A stretch of DNA of 64,000 bases from Corynespora cassiicola (Eukaryota > Ascomycota > Dothideomycetes > Pleosporales > Corynesporascaceae), in NCBI GenBank assembly GCA_022059125.1, contig JAEUWY010000008.1, positions 558,001 to 622,000 of the forward strand. Direction: 5' to 3'. Position 1 is the first letter of the stretch, and every line of letters starts with the position of its first letter. Position numbers and translations under genes: made by a program. Shown piece by piece: positions 1 to 10,986 of the stretch. The notes below the pieces were generated by a model. That model was given only the letters and a program-made list of their open reading frames with translations, was not told the DNA's origin and ran no database searches.

Positions 1-1
1 G

Positions 2-327
2 GGCGATATCGGCTCCGGCTCTGTTATGCTCAAGCCCAAGGCAGAACTCGAGGGCAAGAACAACATTCAGATTGACCTGAGCGAGCCCGTCAACCTCACA
101 TTTTCCCTCAAGTATCTTGTCAATTTCTGCAAGGCCGGCGGTCTATCGGATCAGGTCAAGCTCTGCCTTTCCACCGATGTGCCACTCCTCGTCGAGTACT
201 CCATGGTCAGCAACAGCTACCTGAGGTTCTACTTGGCACCCAAGGTAAGTCACTATCCTCCAATGCATTGGATACCCTGTATCACAAGGTGTGGTGCTAA
301 CCAAGCCAGATTGGGGATGAGGAATAA
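2..327 (+). CDS. POL30: PCNA sliding clamp, C-terminal part (5' end outside window)
   Basis: This is the C-terminal part of proliferating cell nuclear antigen, the homotrimeric ring that holds DNA polymerases and repair factors on DNA in the nucleus. The frame is open from base 2 and reads GDIGSGSVMLK, then the conserved stretches VNLTFSLKYLVNF and VPLLVEYSM..SYLRFYLAPK. A GT-AG intron at 245-309 (gtaagt...ccag) splits the last codons. After splicing the protein ends APKIGDEE and stops at 325-327, the usual fungal PCNA tail. Without splicing the frame would run into unrelated residues, so the intron is well supported. The start codon lies upstream of the window. The next gene, pyridoxal kinase, follows on the same strand about 340 bp downstream. 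Confidence 0.96.
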
Positions 328-669
328 GCTATTTACGAATTCACGAATTTAGCTCCACGGCTTTAGGATACACAGGTGGTTACAAAGGATTATCGGAAAT
401 GTCTTGCAAATGCATGAGAAGCGTCTGTCGGGTCCGGACTAGGTGTTAGATAGGCAGGGTGTGCTTCGACGGAGTTCAATGTTCCAGTCCCTCGGCGCGA
501 CAAGTACCCCGCCGACGTCAGCGCGTCGGACGATCAGATAACGAAAAAAATCAACAATACACACTTACACATCACCACCCCTCGCTTGCGCCTCCTCGCA
601 TCTTGTCGCACCTACTTACGAACCTGCACCTCAATTTTGACTTTAGCAATTGCCTTATTCGTCGCGGGC

Positions 670-2326
670 ATGGCTTCCGACGAACTAGTTCCCGATACTC
701 GCGTGCTCGCGATCGCAAGCCATGTGAGTCGTGTGCGCCATGGACAAGGAGTCATGCGTGGCTAACCTGCGGCAGGTAGTCCATGGGTGAGTTCTCCGGA
801 TAGATCGATCGAGGTTCGTAGCTGAGGCACTCGCAAGATATGTCGGGAACAAGATGGCGACGTTCGTCATGCAGTCATTGGGATGCGACGTGTCCGCTAT
901 CAACACCGTGCATTACAGTAGGCATCTCCCCCATCTGGGAAGTATTTCTGTCACTGGATACTAAGGGGAAGAGGCAACCACACCGCGTACAAACAAGTAA
1001 AGGGCACGAAGACATCGGCGGAGCAGATCCAAGACCTGTACGAGGGTCTTCGACAGTCCAACCTCCAGAACTTCGATATCTTGTTGACCGGATACGTGCC
1101 AAGTGCCGAGGCAGTCCAAGCAGTGGGCAAGATTGGTAGAGATATCAAGTTTAATGCGGGCACGAAGCCGGGGAGCTTTTTCTGGGGTGAGCTAGGCCTA
1201 CTTTTGGCCGAGGAACAGCGCTGACAAAACACAGTGCTTGACCCGGTGATGGGGGACAATGGGAAGCTGTACATTCCAGAAGACGAAGTCCCAGAGTACA
1301 AGTCGCTTCTCCGGGAGGCGGATCTTATCCTGCCGAATCAGTTTGAGGCCGAGTGAGTACTCCCATGTATGAGTCATCTCAACCGCGAATGGCTGATTCT
1401 CTTCACGAAGGCTGCTGTCCGATACCACCATTACCGACCTCAACTCTCTAGCCGCTGCGATTCAAGTTTTGCACAGAACTTATCATGTTCCGCATGTGAT
1501 CATCACCTCTTTGCGCTTGACGCGCGACAACCAGACGATCCCGTCTCGAAACCCGTCTCGGCCCGCCTCGAAGCCTACCTCGACCACAGCCTCAGGAACA
1601 CACACACCTGCGGAATCCACGGCACAAAATGCAGAAACCTCACATCCATCGGCATGGACAACCAACACTTCGCCGAGTCTAGAAGTAAATCGCGCGTTGG
1701 AAGAGGATGCGGAGAGCCTTACAATCATCGGATCGACAGCGACCTCGGATCACAAACCCCGCCTCTTCCGGATAGACACCCCACAACTGCCACTCTTCTT
1801 CTCTGGTACCGGCGACATGTTTGCGGCGCTAACCGTGCCACGCCTGATCGAAGCCGTTCACGCAGCATCAACCCCCGAAATTGATCTCTCCACACGTGCA
1901 AGCTGGAAATCGCCAGATGATGTGCCGGCCGAGGAATTGCCTCTTGCAAAGGCGGTCCAGAAGGTGCTGGCGAGCATGCAGAGTGTACTTGGCAAGACAA
2001 CGGAAAAATGCCTTGCAGAGATGGAAAAGTACGATGCGCGGGCAGAAAAGGAAGGGCGTGGCCAGGGAGAAGAAGCAGAAGAGGACCGAGCGAAGAGGAG
2101 GCATTTGGCGTTGATGAATGCGAGTGAGGTCAAGGTCGTGCGCTATGTCAAAGATTTGCTGAACCCGCCAAATCTTGACAAGTTTAAGCCTAAGAGAGTA
2201 GAGGAGGTTGTGCCCGGTGATGTGGGTTTGAAGAAGCCTGATCAACTGAACGTAGTTCATCTAGGCACAGTGGCTTCGGGGACCACAGATGAGGGAGCCA
2301 TCAAGGTCCAGGAGACGGAGGATTAA
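670..2326 (+). CDS. BUD16: Pyridoxal (vitamin B6) kinase
   Basis: ATP-dependent kinase of the ribokinase fold that phosphorylates pyridoxal, pyridoxine or pyridoxamine in the cytosolic B6 salvage route. Six exons are deduced: 670-723, 776-786, 838-917, 974-1186, 1235-1352 and 1411-2326, giving 463 aa with all junctions in phase. The spliced N-terminus reads [18 protein letters not shown], followed by [25 protein letters not shown] and [12 protein letters not shown], all typical of the family. [12 protein letters not shown] near residues 289-300 holds the GTGD motif with the catalytic aspartate at about 294. Exon 2 is only 11 nt. A Ser/Thr/Pro-rich insertion of about 80 residues (about 195-275) sits between the ITSL strand and FRIDTPQL. 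The charged C-terminal extension (about 340-463) goes beyond the catalytic core. The gene converges on dUTPase, with 224 bp between the stop codons. Confidence 0.93.
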
Positions 2327-2550
2327 AAAGACATGAGATACCAAATGATCTGATCCGTAGGTTTAATCTACCTAGGTATAATTTCTCAGGCCTTTGCCCC
2401 ATGTGCGTGAGGAACTGAAAGCCGGCTTTATCGCGCCAGGGCCGTGACTGAGCGCTTTTGTAGTTTCATGACTCTGTTTCATCCCACTGTATCCTATGCT
2501 TCCTTTGCTTCCTGCAGCTAATTGTGCAATACTTCCCCACACTTACGCAT

Positions 2551-3492
2551 CTAAACTCCATTCACAGTTGCAGCGCCGAATCCTCCAGTGCTGCCGAAGC
2601 CGCCTACGCCGCGGACAGTCTCCTCGAGCGTCTCGACGACGACAACATCGGGCATGGCGATCTGAGTGCACGTTAGCACAGTCCATTTTAAGGTTTCTTC
2701 CTCGCACGAGTTGATTGAACCTTGCAACTAGAAACGGCCATCACACACCTTCTCGACAATCAATTGCGCGATCCGATCACCGACTTTGACCTCAAAGTCG
2801 GTCTCCGAAAGGTTGGCCAAAATGACACCAACCGGGCCACGATAATCCGAGTCGATGACACCAGCCATGGTATCAATGCCGTGCTTGGCCGCGAGGCCGG
2901 AGCGCGGAGCTACACGTCCATCTGTATTCAGCATCTCATTAGCCTACTCAATTCTCCCATAACATCATTCCCCCCGAGCTCTGAATTGCGACGGGAGGAA
3001 AGATGGCGAGCAAAAGAAAAGGCAAAACATACAAGTCCCCACCGGCACCGAAATCGCAATATCCGTATCCACCTTTGCGCGCCCCCTCGCGGGGATCACA
3101 ACATCCACCGCACTGTACAAATCATGTCCCGCCGAGAACGCACTCCCCTTCGTGGGCGCGCGCGCCTTGTCGCTCAGGAACCGCACCTGCAACTGCTGCT
3201 CTGCGGCGGCGGCCGCCGCAATGCTCGGCGCGATGGGAGCCGGGGGCTGCAACGGAGCAGCAGAGGAGCCGATGGGGTGCGTGGGGTGCGTCTCGGAGGC
3301 CATGGCGAGGGGCGTGGGCGTCGCGCTGCCGGAGTCGGTGCCGCGGGGGAGGGTCGCGTGGGGTGGGAAGGGCGTTGGGTCTAGGACTTTGGTGCGCTTG
3401 GGCAGCGGAGATGACGGGAGGGAGGGCGGTTCGTGGATGGGGGCCGGGGTGCTGGTTTCGTCGGCGGTGGTGGAGGGGGTGGAATTGGACAT
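2551..3492 (-). CDS. DUT1: dUTP pyrophosphatase (dUTPase)
   Basis: Trimeric dUTPase that hydrolyses dUTP to dUMP and pyrophosphate, keeping uracil out of DNA and supplying the dTMP precursor. Minus-strand exons are 3492-3033, 2921-2749 and 2661-2551, giving 247 aa. The five family motifs are visible in order: AGHDLYSA, then [13 protein letters not shown] (formed across intron 1), [27 protein letters not shown], and the C-terminal glycine-rich lid [14 protein letters not shown] Ser/Pro/Thr-rich N-terminal extension of about 100 residues precedes the catalytic core. The start at 3492 (MSNSTPST) is preferred because two MCB boxes lie just upstream. An in-frame ATG at 3681 would add a basic, proline-rich leader of 63 residues (see findings). 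The intron donors are gtatgt and gtgtgt. Confidence 0.93.
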
Positions 3493-3549
3493 TTTGTGTG
3501 GGTGGGCGGGTTGGGAGTGAAGGTGGTGAGGGTGGTGGGTGATCGGACG

Positions 3550-3574
3550 ACGCGTGGTGGGGTGCGAGACGCGT
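3550..3574. promoter_or_regulatory. Two MCB (ACGCGT) boxes upstream of dUTPase
   Basis: ACGCGT occurs at 3550-3555 and again at 3569-3574, 58 and 77 bp upstream of the chosen dUTPase ATG. This hexamer is the MluI cell-cycle box bound by MBF-type factors in fungi, which drives G1/S expression of replication genes. Two copies within 25 bp in front of a nucleotide-metabolism gene is what that regulation predicts. The local sequence is very GC-rich, so some chance occurrence must be allowed. Confidence 0.6.
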
Positions 3575-5665
3575 TCTGGGCGTGTTTGATTGGACGGGGG
3601 GAAGGCGCGCGGGGGGAGGGCAGACGCGAGGGGGTGGAATGGTTTTGGGCGGCGGAGAAGGTTTGGGATGAGAGAGCGCATGGGATTGTGATGTTTGCGG
3701 GGGCGTGTTTGCTGGCATATGTCACGGCGTAGGGGGAAGGTGCGGTTGCAGGGTCCAGCAGTGCAACATCTCGATCGAGGTCTTCAACTCGAATATTCTA
3801 TACACGAGAAGCAACACCCTTACCGACTATCATTGTACTAATATGTTCTATTATCGTCTCGAGCCATCCAGATAACCAGACAACAGCCATGTTCTTCGAT
3901 TTCAGTTCAGACAATGGCAACTCACTTCCAGGCTCAGCCGTTGGTGTGGCGCGCTTGGCTTGAAGCTTGAGTAGACAGATCGTTGACGCCATCGCAATCC
4001 CACGAACAGGCCTCCAAGTCCACACGAGCGTTGGACTCTGCGAGTCAGACCTGTCAGATCATCTGTTCAACGTCTTACATCTGTCAACGGAAGATCGGCT
4101 TGTATACTTGTACAACCCCCAGGGTGCGCCATTACCAAGCCGTATTCTGGACTCAACCCTCTTGGAGCCCAAGAAAAGGTTTGGAGCGCGCAGCTAGGCA
4201 GCGACTGGGAAGATCACGCGCGCGCAGCTCGCCATTGCCAGCCACCAGTCACCAAGCACCGTCTCGGTGCGGCTCTCGACCAGACATCAGTCTGGACTCG
4301 CAGCCGCTCCCAACTGGCCAAGTCTCCGGGGACAGATATGTCAGCGTATCATCAGTGCTGGACCTAAATTTACTGGTCCCAGTCCCGTGAGCCAACTGAA
4401 TCTTCCTGCGAGTCTCACCAGTCCCCAGCCAGGAGCCGCAACTCAATAGTTCGCGGATACGCCGGCTCTTGCCTCTCGCTACGGCCGAGTGGCCGAGAAC
4501 AAGCCGGCACCAAAATAAGTCGACCCACAGAAGCTTAGCCCGCGCTATCGAAGCTTAGAGTACCGGAGCCTGGCCCGCGGTATGCATTGCACAGCACCAG
4601 ATAGGTCGAGACACAGAATTTGCGTGAATTACGACACCTGAGGATCCACACCGATCGCACGGTTGACGGGTCCTCGAATGCTACTCGCTAAACCCTGTCC
4701 AAACACCACAGTTTCGCAACTTTCTGGAAGGCTTCTAGGGCAGCACGTGAGGCATCTCCTGGAGAAGTTAGGCCATGTGGAGTCCCCAGATGTGTTGAGC
4801 GCCATACCCAGCATCTTGACATTTCAACAATGCATGCTTTCGACCATGATATAATGCCTCGGATTTGGGTCACCAGATATACCATGTCCGTTGCCCAGGG
4901 CACAACATCAGCCAGAGATGACCCCGAAGCAGATGTAACAGAAATGAAATGTGCCTCATAATGACCACCGGGATGGTTCATGTGCAACCTCGTCTATCTG
5001 GGGCTGGCCAATCGACACATCCAGTCAGCGATGCATCTCAAGTCCCCGCAGTTGACACATCATGCACGCTAAGCTCTCGACAAGACCCTAGTGCCCGGGC
5101 ATCACTGCTTGAGTACGCCACCACCACGCTTCGGCCTGCCGTATATGCGCGGCCAAATGATCGGCGCATCATCATTTCTACATTTGCTCACGGAGTCGGA
5201 CGTGTGCCTAACGAGACGGATAGGTCGATGTGATCAAAATCGAAAATTTTCACTGTGAATAATTGGATAATAATGTTCAAACCTTGATGGGTCTTTCGGA
5301 GCTGGGGTTAAGAATGGGGATGGCTCTCCGCGCTGGTGGGACTGCAGGTCTGGAAACGCATGGATGCCCCTCTTCGACCAGTTCCAGTCCCCGCACTAGC
5401 TCTACCCACACATCCCCATGCTCGTTGCGGCCCCGATGTCTGGCCAATCATCCACTGTGGCGCGCTTAGTCTATGCATCCAGCCTCGGAGATGGAGCGTG
5501 ACCATGTAACTCGGGGCGTCCCCTCTCCCCAGACGTAAGTCCTACTTAAACTGTAGCTATTCCCCTCTTCGAGGTACAGCAGGATTCTCTTCACCTATAT
5601 CCACCTCTGGTGTCGTCTTCGTTTGCAACCCCTTTGCTCTAGTGTCAACGACACCATCTCCCATC
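3575..5665. other. Intergenic region, no supported gene
   Basis: About 2 kb between the divergent dUTPase and sugar transporter genes. It contains only short, unconserved reading frames and no tRNA-like fold that I could find. One CreA-type CTGGGG motif is at 5302-5307, about 360 bp before the transporter ATG. I take the part near 5,300-5,665 as transporter promoter and 5' leader. Confidence 0.6.
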
Positions 5666-7335
5666 ATGGGTATCATGCTGAAGAAGCCCGAGGGCTCGGC
5701 AGGTTCTGCCTTTCCAGCCATTCTGGTCGGTTTGTTTGTTGCCTTCGGTGGTGTTCTCTTTGGGTATGTTCCCCAACTCTTGACTTCAGTGATAAGGAAC
5801 CTAACATATCCAGATACGATACGGGAACCATTGGTGGTATCCTGGGCATGAAATACTGGAGAAAAGAATTCTCCACCGGCTACGTAAACGAGAAGGACCA
5901 TTATCCCGACGTCACGGCCAGTCAAACATCTGAGATTGTGTCAATTCTATCGGCTGGCACCTTCTTTGGAGCTCTTACAGCGGCACCTGTTGCAGACCTC
6001 ATCGGTAGACGTCTTGGTCTGGTGGTTTGCAATGTCATCTTCTGCTTCGGCGTCATTCTCCAGACCGCTGCTACTGCCATTCCGATGTTCGTCGCCGGCA
6101 GATTCTTTGCTGGCTACGGTGTTGGTATGATCAGTGCGACTATCCCTCTTTACCAGTCCGAAACGTCACCGAAGTGGATCCGTGGTGCGGTCGTCGGAGC
6201 TTACCAGCTTGCCATTACCATCGGTCTTCTCCTAGCAGCTATCGTTGACAATTCTACTAAGCATCGTGATGATACTGGCTCCTACCGTATCCCGATCGCT
6301 GTACAGTTCGCATGGGCTATCATCCTTTTCACTGGATGCATATTCCTCCCAGAAACCCCTCGTTACCTCATCAAGAAGGGGAAGCCCGACGAGGCTGCCA
6401 AGTCGCTCTCCAGGCTTCGAAGACTGGATGTGCAGCACCCTGCCCTGCTTGAGGAGCTATCTGAGATTGATGCCAACCACCAATACGAGATGTCTCTTGG
6501 TAAGGCTACTTACCTTGACTGTTTCAAGGGCAATCTCGGCAAACGTCTGTTCACGGGATGTGCTCTCCAGGCTCTCCAACAGCTTACCGGTGTCAACTTT
6601 ATCTTCTACTACGGCACTTCGTTTTTCCAGAATTCTGGCATTAAGAACCCCTTCGTCGTATCCATGATCACTTCAGCCATTAACGTGGCATCGACATTCC
6701 CTGGTCTGTATCTCGTCGAGAAGTGGGGCCGCCGTAATCTGCTCCTCTTTGGCGCTATCGGTATGGCCGTCTGCCAGTTCATCGTGGCAATCACTGGAAC
6801 TGTGGTGGGTGTAGAGAATCAGTCAGCGCAGAAGGCCCTGATTGCTTTTGTCTGCATCTACATCTTCTTTTTCGCGTCTTCCTGGGGCCCTGTCGCATGG
6901 GTTGTGACTGGAGAACTCTTTCCCTTGAAAGTCCGTGCCAAATCGCTTTCCATGACTACCGCCTCTAACTGGCTCCTCAACTGGGCCATCGGCTATGCGA
7001 CACCTTACCTCGTCAACGACGGCCCTGGCAACGCCAACCTCGGTGCCAAGGTGTTCTTCATCTGGGGAGGTTGCTGTTTCATTTGTATCTTCTTCGTTTG
7101 GTCCATGATCTATGAGACCAAGGGTCTTGCTCTCGAACAGGTCGACGAGTTGTATGCCAAGGTCAGCAAGGCGTGGCAGAGCCCCGGCTTCGAGCCTACC
7201 GTCAGCTTCCAAGATGTGCAGGATATTCAGGCTGATAACAGGCATATGAGCTTGACCGAGGTGGAGGCCCAGGCGGTGAGGAAGAAGAGCGTCGTTTATG
7301 CTGAGGGTGACAACGAGAAGATGGCGACGGTGTAA
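5666..7335 (+). CDS. MFS hexose/sugar transporter (HXT-like)
   Basis: Plasma-membrane sugar porter of the major facilitator superfamily with 12 predicted membrane helices, 539 aa. Exons are 5666-5763 and 5814-7335; splicing joins GGVLFG to YDTGTIGGI, the standard helix-1 motif. Other family signatures are DLIGRRLGLV in the loop 2-3 region, RFFAGYGVGMISATIPLYQSE, the PETPRYLIKKG motif after helix 6, ALQQLTGVNFIFYYGTSFF in helix 7, EKWGRRNLLL in loop 8-9, GPVAWVVTGELFPLKVR around helix 10, and YETKGLALEQVDELY after helix 12. These match fungal high-affinity glucose/monosaccharide transporters; the exact substrate cannot be told from sequence. The cytoplasmic tail is about 60 residues. The start was chosen because it lies just before the membrane domain and is reached by the spliced frame. 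Confidence 0.94.
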
Positions 7336-8619
7336 GCGGTGTCCCGATGTCGGCACTCAAGTGACACCTTTAATCATACACCTTGTGATTTTGGGAACTT
7401 TATCCTTCTGCATATGAGATATGACTGTGGTAACGTTTATTTGTATATATTCTTTCAAAAATGTTTCGTGTTCATGAGTTTTGGACGCTGTGAACGTCTG
7501 TAATGGGATACTTTACTGAGATCAAGTGAGAAGCACAAAGGCGTCCGGTGTAACCATCCCACGTATGTAAAAACGTAACCGAATGTGTACAGCCGAAATG
7601 AAAGTATCGTTTTCTAAGTTTTTATTCATTACGAACAAACCGAAGCGGATCTGCTTACCCGTATCGTATTGCTCACGCCGGTTATGGTCGCTGTTGCTGC
7701 CAAGTATTCTCATCAGGACTAGTGCAACTACATACGAAATTCCGGCTTGGACATGTCTAGATCACTATTCCTACTTCGCTCCTCATGATATGCAAGAATT
7801 TGCGCATTATGTTCTCCCCCAACTTATGTGTTTTATTCATACCCTGCACATATGGACACTATTCCCTGTATTCCTCGCCCCAACTTTTGAATTGCTATAG
7901 TATTATTTCGACAACTCAGGATACTTCAGTTGAGCTGCAAAAATACTGCCCTAAAGCGATCCATCCATATGGCAAAGGCTGTGTACTGCAAGATCCAAGT
8001 CTCGACTACCTTCCTTGGCAGGGTCTAGGTACGGGAGATGAGCACGATTACGGCCGTGCAGGGTCAAGTTGCATTAGCCACGTAGTACATCCATGTGAGT
8101 GTATAATCAAATAGGAAGGTTGCTCACGAGAAGTATCAACTACTTTCCCTATGTGGTGACTAGTTGTACCAAGACGGCCTGGCCCACGGATAAAATGCGG
8201 AACCCGGCACGTCAGGTACCACTTGAAATACGAGATTGAATGAGGAGCAAAGAACCCACATAAATACCTAGTACCCTTATGAGTAAGCGTCTGGGCATTA
8301 GGAACCAACACTAATTATATTGTCTGTTCGTTATGGATGCCATGGAAGCGGTGGCATTGCACGAGCTTAGTGAGTGGAGCTCACACATAAGTCTCATCGC
8401 GGTATACAACCTCAACTGGCAGAGGGCATTGATGCCATGGAATTAGAAGACACCATAAACCAGAGTAGTCAAGAGAAGGAATGGGTAAGGAACGCTACGT
8501 CTCAATAGCGTGCTGATGAGTTCATCCGCAACTCCCAAGGATGGCTGTTTCCAACTCCAAAGGCTGGATACGAGAGCTCCAAGAGGCAATGAGTGATAGC
8601 AAAGAGCAGAAGGAAAGCA
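7336..8619. other. Intergenic region, no supported gene
   Basis: About 1.3 kb between the transporter stop and the secreted-protein promoter. It is noticeably more AT-rich than the flanking coding DNA. Short open frames here show no family motif or codon signal. I see no RNA gene or repeat. Confidence 0.6.
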
Positions 8620-8627
8620 TATAAATA
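8620..8627 (+). promoter_or_regulatory. TATA box of the secreted cysteine-rich protein gene
   Basis: TATAAATA at 8620-8627, 96 bp upstream of the ATG at 8723. Its position puts the likely transcription start after the in-frame ATG at 8633, which argues for the 8723 start that also opens a signal peptide. Confidence 0.55.
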
Positions 8628-8722
8628 CCGGCTTGATATCCTGCATTCAAAGCACCACCATCAGCATCTCCAACATCTTTGCATTCTTCAAAGAAGACCT
8701 CGGTCACCAATCCATCCTAAGC

Positions 8723-9316
8723 ATGCACTTCACGGCCCCCGCCCTCGCCACCCTCGCGGCCCTCAGTGGCATCACCACCGCGGTTGACATCCGCAACTTC
8801 TTCGAAACCGGATGCCGGGGCGGCTACTTCCACTTCCGCAACATCGACTCTCGGGTATGTGCCCTCGCCATCCGCGACAATGGGACGCGCGGCTGCCCCT
8901 CCGCCCGCTTCGATTTTGTCAGCCCCAACAACCAGCGTGCCATCGGCTGGCAGGGCGACCCACGCGGACCCAACCGCTGCCACGTTGCGCGCACCAACCA
9001 GAGCGTCGGCCGCAACCGCCAAACGTGCATCCAGATCAACCCGTCCATTGGTCAATATGCGGGCACGAGCTGGGCAGGGGCTAATCTCAAGAGGGATGAG
9101 GTGATGGAGCCTTGCACAGAAAGGGCGCTTCCTACTGCTGTTGTTCTTAACGATGGACACTTGTATAACACTGAGGGAATGGAGCAGGAGGAATTGGAGG
9201 TTTTGATGGATCTTGCGGTTGAGGGGACCGAGAGCGGAGATCTTCCTGAGTTCTATGCCAAGTTTGAAGGGGATGTCGAGGGGGTTGAGAAGCGTTGGTT
9301 GGAGATTCAGGGTTAA
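8723..9316 (+). CDS. Small secreted cysteine-containing protein (effector-like candidate)
   Basis: Intronless 197-aa protein of no family that I recognise. Residues 1-20 form a classical signal peptide (MHFTAPALATLAALSGITTA) with likely cleavage after TTA or shortly beyond. The mature protein has six cysteines at about 31, 46, 58, 86, 102 and 131, an even number consistent with three disulfides. The first half (about 22-125) is basic and rich in Arg, Asn and Gly; the C-terminal third (about 126-197) is strongly acidic. The in-frame ATG at 8633 would precede the signal peptide with 30 residues and lies only six bases beyond a TATA box, so it is rejected as the start. A secreted, cysteine-bearing small protein fits an apoplastic effector or surface protein; this is inference from architecture only. 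Confidence 0.8.
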   Translation: MHFTAPALATLAALSGITTAVDIRNFFETGCRGGYFHFRNIDSRVCALAIRDNGTRGCPSARFDFVSPNNQRAIGWQGDPRGPNRCHVARTNQSVGRNRQTCIQINPSIGQYAGTSWAGANLKRDEVMEPCTERALPTAVVLNDGHLYNTEGMEQEELEVLMDLAVEGTESGDLPEFYAKFEGDVEGVEKRWLEIQG

Positions 9317-10969
9317 GTACCTGGTTTGAGCCTTGGAAAATCGATAGTTGAACTTATATATTGCACAAAAATATACTGGTCATTCCACAACAACTATGCT
9401 CAGTCAGTGGAAATTTTAGATGCCCGGGAAAGAATTCAGGATCGACTTTGCACATTTGAGATTATAGTCTTTGTTTTTGAGCTTATGAGTCACTGGCAAA
9501 ACGTAGGGTACAAATATAGGAGTATCACAAACCGAAAGCTTATAAGCCACTACCCGGCTGAACACACGAGATGCGAATGTCGAATTGAGACTATAGTTCA
9601 ATCACAACCTTGCAATCTTTTTGTTTTGTAACTTTACCCCCTTCTTCTCCACACACGCACAGAGCTCGAGTCTAGATAGAGAATTTGCCCTTAGAGTTCT
9701 ATGGTACTTGTGCCTTTTGGATGTCCCGTCATTTGTGTGTCGAGGCATACGAACCGTGAAACACCACCTCAACGCCTTTGACAATTATTTTATCAAGTCT
9801 CGACTATGGTACTTGTGGCCGCACCTTTAAGATAACCACAAAAATAGTTGTTTGCAAAGGAAAACTCAAGCTTATTTAGTTGATAGAAGTAAAGGTGATC
9901 ATTATGTGGTAAGATTCCATGTTCTTTGAGCTATTGGGAGGTAATGTAGGAGAAATGGCCAAAAATTTAGAAAATTCTGCACCCAAGACTTGTACATACC
10001 CCAAACAAAGCTTCTTCATAGGTATTGATGACAAAACCATAGAACATATGCACTACATGTGAAAAGGTGGGCTCTATAGAAGCTTACGGAGTTGAGCAGC
10101 AGAGCTTCTAAATGCAAACCATAGCTTTCAAAGAGCTAAGTTTTGCGCCGTAATGTCTGCTTTTTTTAGACACACATTAGGGCTCAGAGCCTCTTTAAAC
10201 ACGATCTACCGATCACGACGGACATGCGACATCTTCTGGGTGACATAGAAGTGATATTTTCATGTTTCCTCGGCTTCTGTACTCGAGAAAGAAATAAAGG
10301 AATAGCGTCTGCGGTGTTAAAGCTGTTTGAGAAACAGGAATTGAGAGATAGGGGGGTGTGAATTTTCATACATCACTCAAACAGCTAGCCTGGTGGATAC
10401 GGCTTCCGCGTTGCCTTTTTTTGCTCATGATGACGACGTCATGATATGCTTGCCAATAAAAACTCTGTAAAGTCTGGTGACGAGCTCGTTACCATCGAAA
10501 TTAAAGAAATGAAACACCATAGCCAGAAGGACTTAGACTTTTATGATTGCACGCGGTGTTAAAATTGGCGCAACCAGTACCGCGGTGACATTCCGCTCTT
10601 GCTGAACCTAGCTATGGGGTAGCGTCGCAAGGACCCAAATCTCCGCAAGCCACGTTCGAATATTTTCACTGGGCAGGGCGCCTTCTTGTGGAGTAGTTAT
10701 GAGACTTGTGGGTTTGCCCCCGCTATATTCCAGATGCAGTCAGGCTCCGGGCTGATCCCAGTCTCACTGATGATCAGGGCTGAAGACCACCTCCAGGCAC
10801 CACATACCAGGAATCGGCCATTCGGCCCAATATTGCAGCGAAGAGGCAAACAATTGACTTTGCCATGATGCCTATTCGTCTCTTCATCGATAATTAGTGT
10901 GATGCCAACGGTTGGCTCTGCATCTGGACAGGGCTCACTCGTGTCGTTGAATGATCCAGTGCTTAGAAT
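9317..10969. other. Intergenic region, no supported gene
   Basis: About 1.65 kb, AT-biased from about 9,320 to 10,550 without the extreme RIP pattern seen further right. No conserved frame or RNA gene was seen. A 6-bp inverted repeat with a one-base spacer, ATGACG-A-CGTCAT, lies at about 10,429-10,441 and resembles a bZIP-type half-site pair; its role is unknown. Confidence 0.55.
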
Positions 10970-10986
10970 GCGGGGAACATCTGGGG
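10970..10986 (+). promoter_or_regulatory. Paired CreA-type sites upstream of the rhamnosidase
   Basis: GCGGGG at 10970-10975 and CTGGGG at 10981-10986 both match the SYGGRG consensus of the fungal carbon catabolite repressor CreA/CRE1, and are separated by 5 bp. They lie about 300 bp before the rhamnosidase ATG. Paired close sites are the arrangement usually found functional for CreA. Single hexamers are common by chance, so this remains a prediction. Confidence 0.4.

Noticed and set aside
1858..2260. Minus-strand open frames opposite the pyridoxal kinase last exon
   Set aside because: No motif and fully overlapped by the conserved plus-strand frame.
2722..3732. Several long overlapping plus-strand and minus-strand open frames over the dUTPase gene
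   Set aside because: They are shadows created by high GC and low-complexity coding sequence; the dUTPase frame alone carries family motifs.
4480..4515. Possible tRNA-like stretch (gccgagtggccgagaac)
   Set aside because: The matching acceptor and anticodon arms are absent; only a short arm-like repeat is present.
8633..8722. Upstream in-frame start for the secreted protein
   Set aside because: It lies only six bases after a TATA box and would place 30 residues before the signal peptide.
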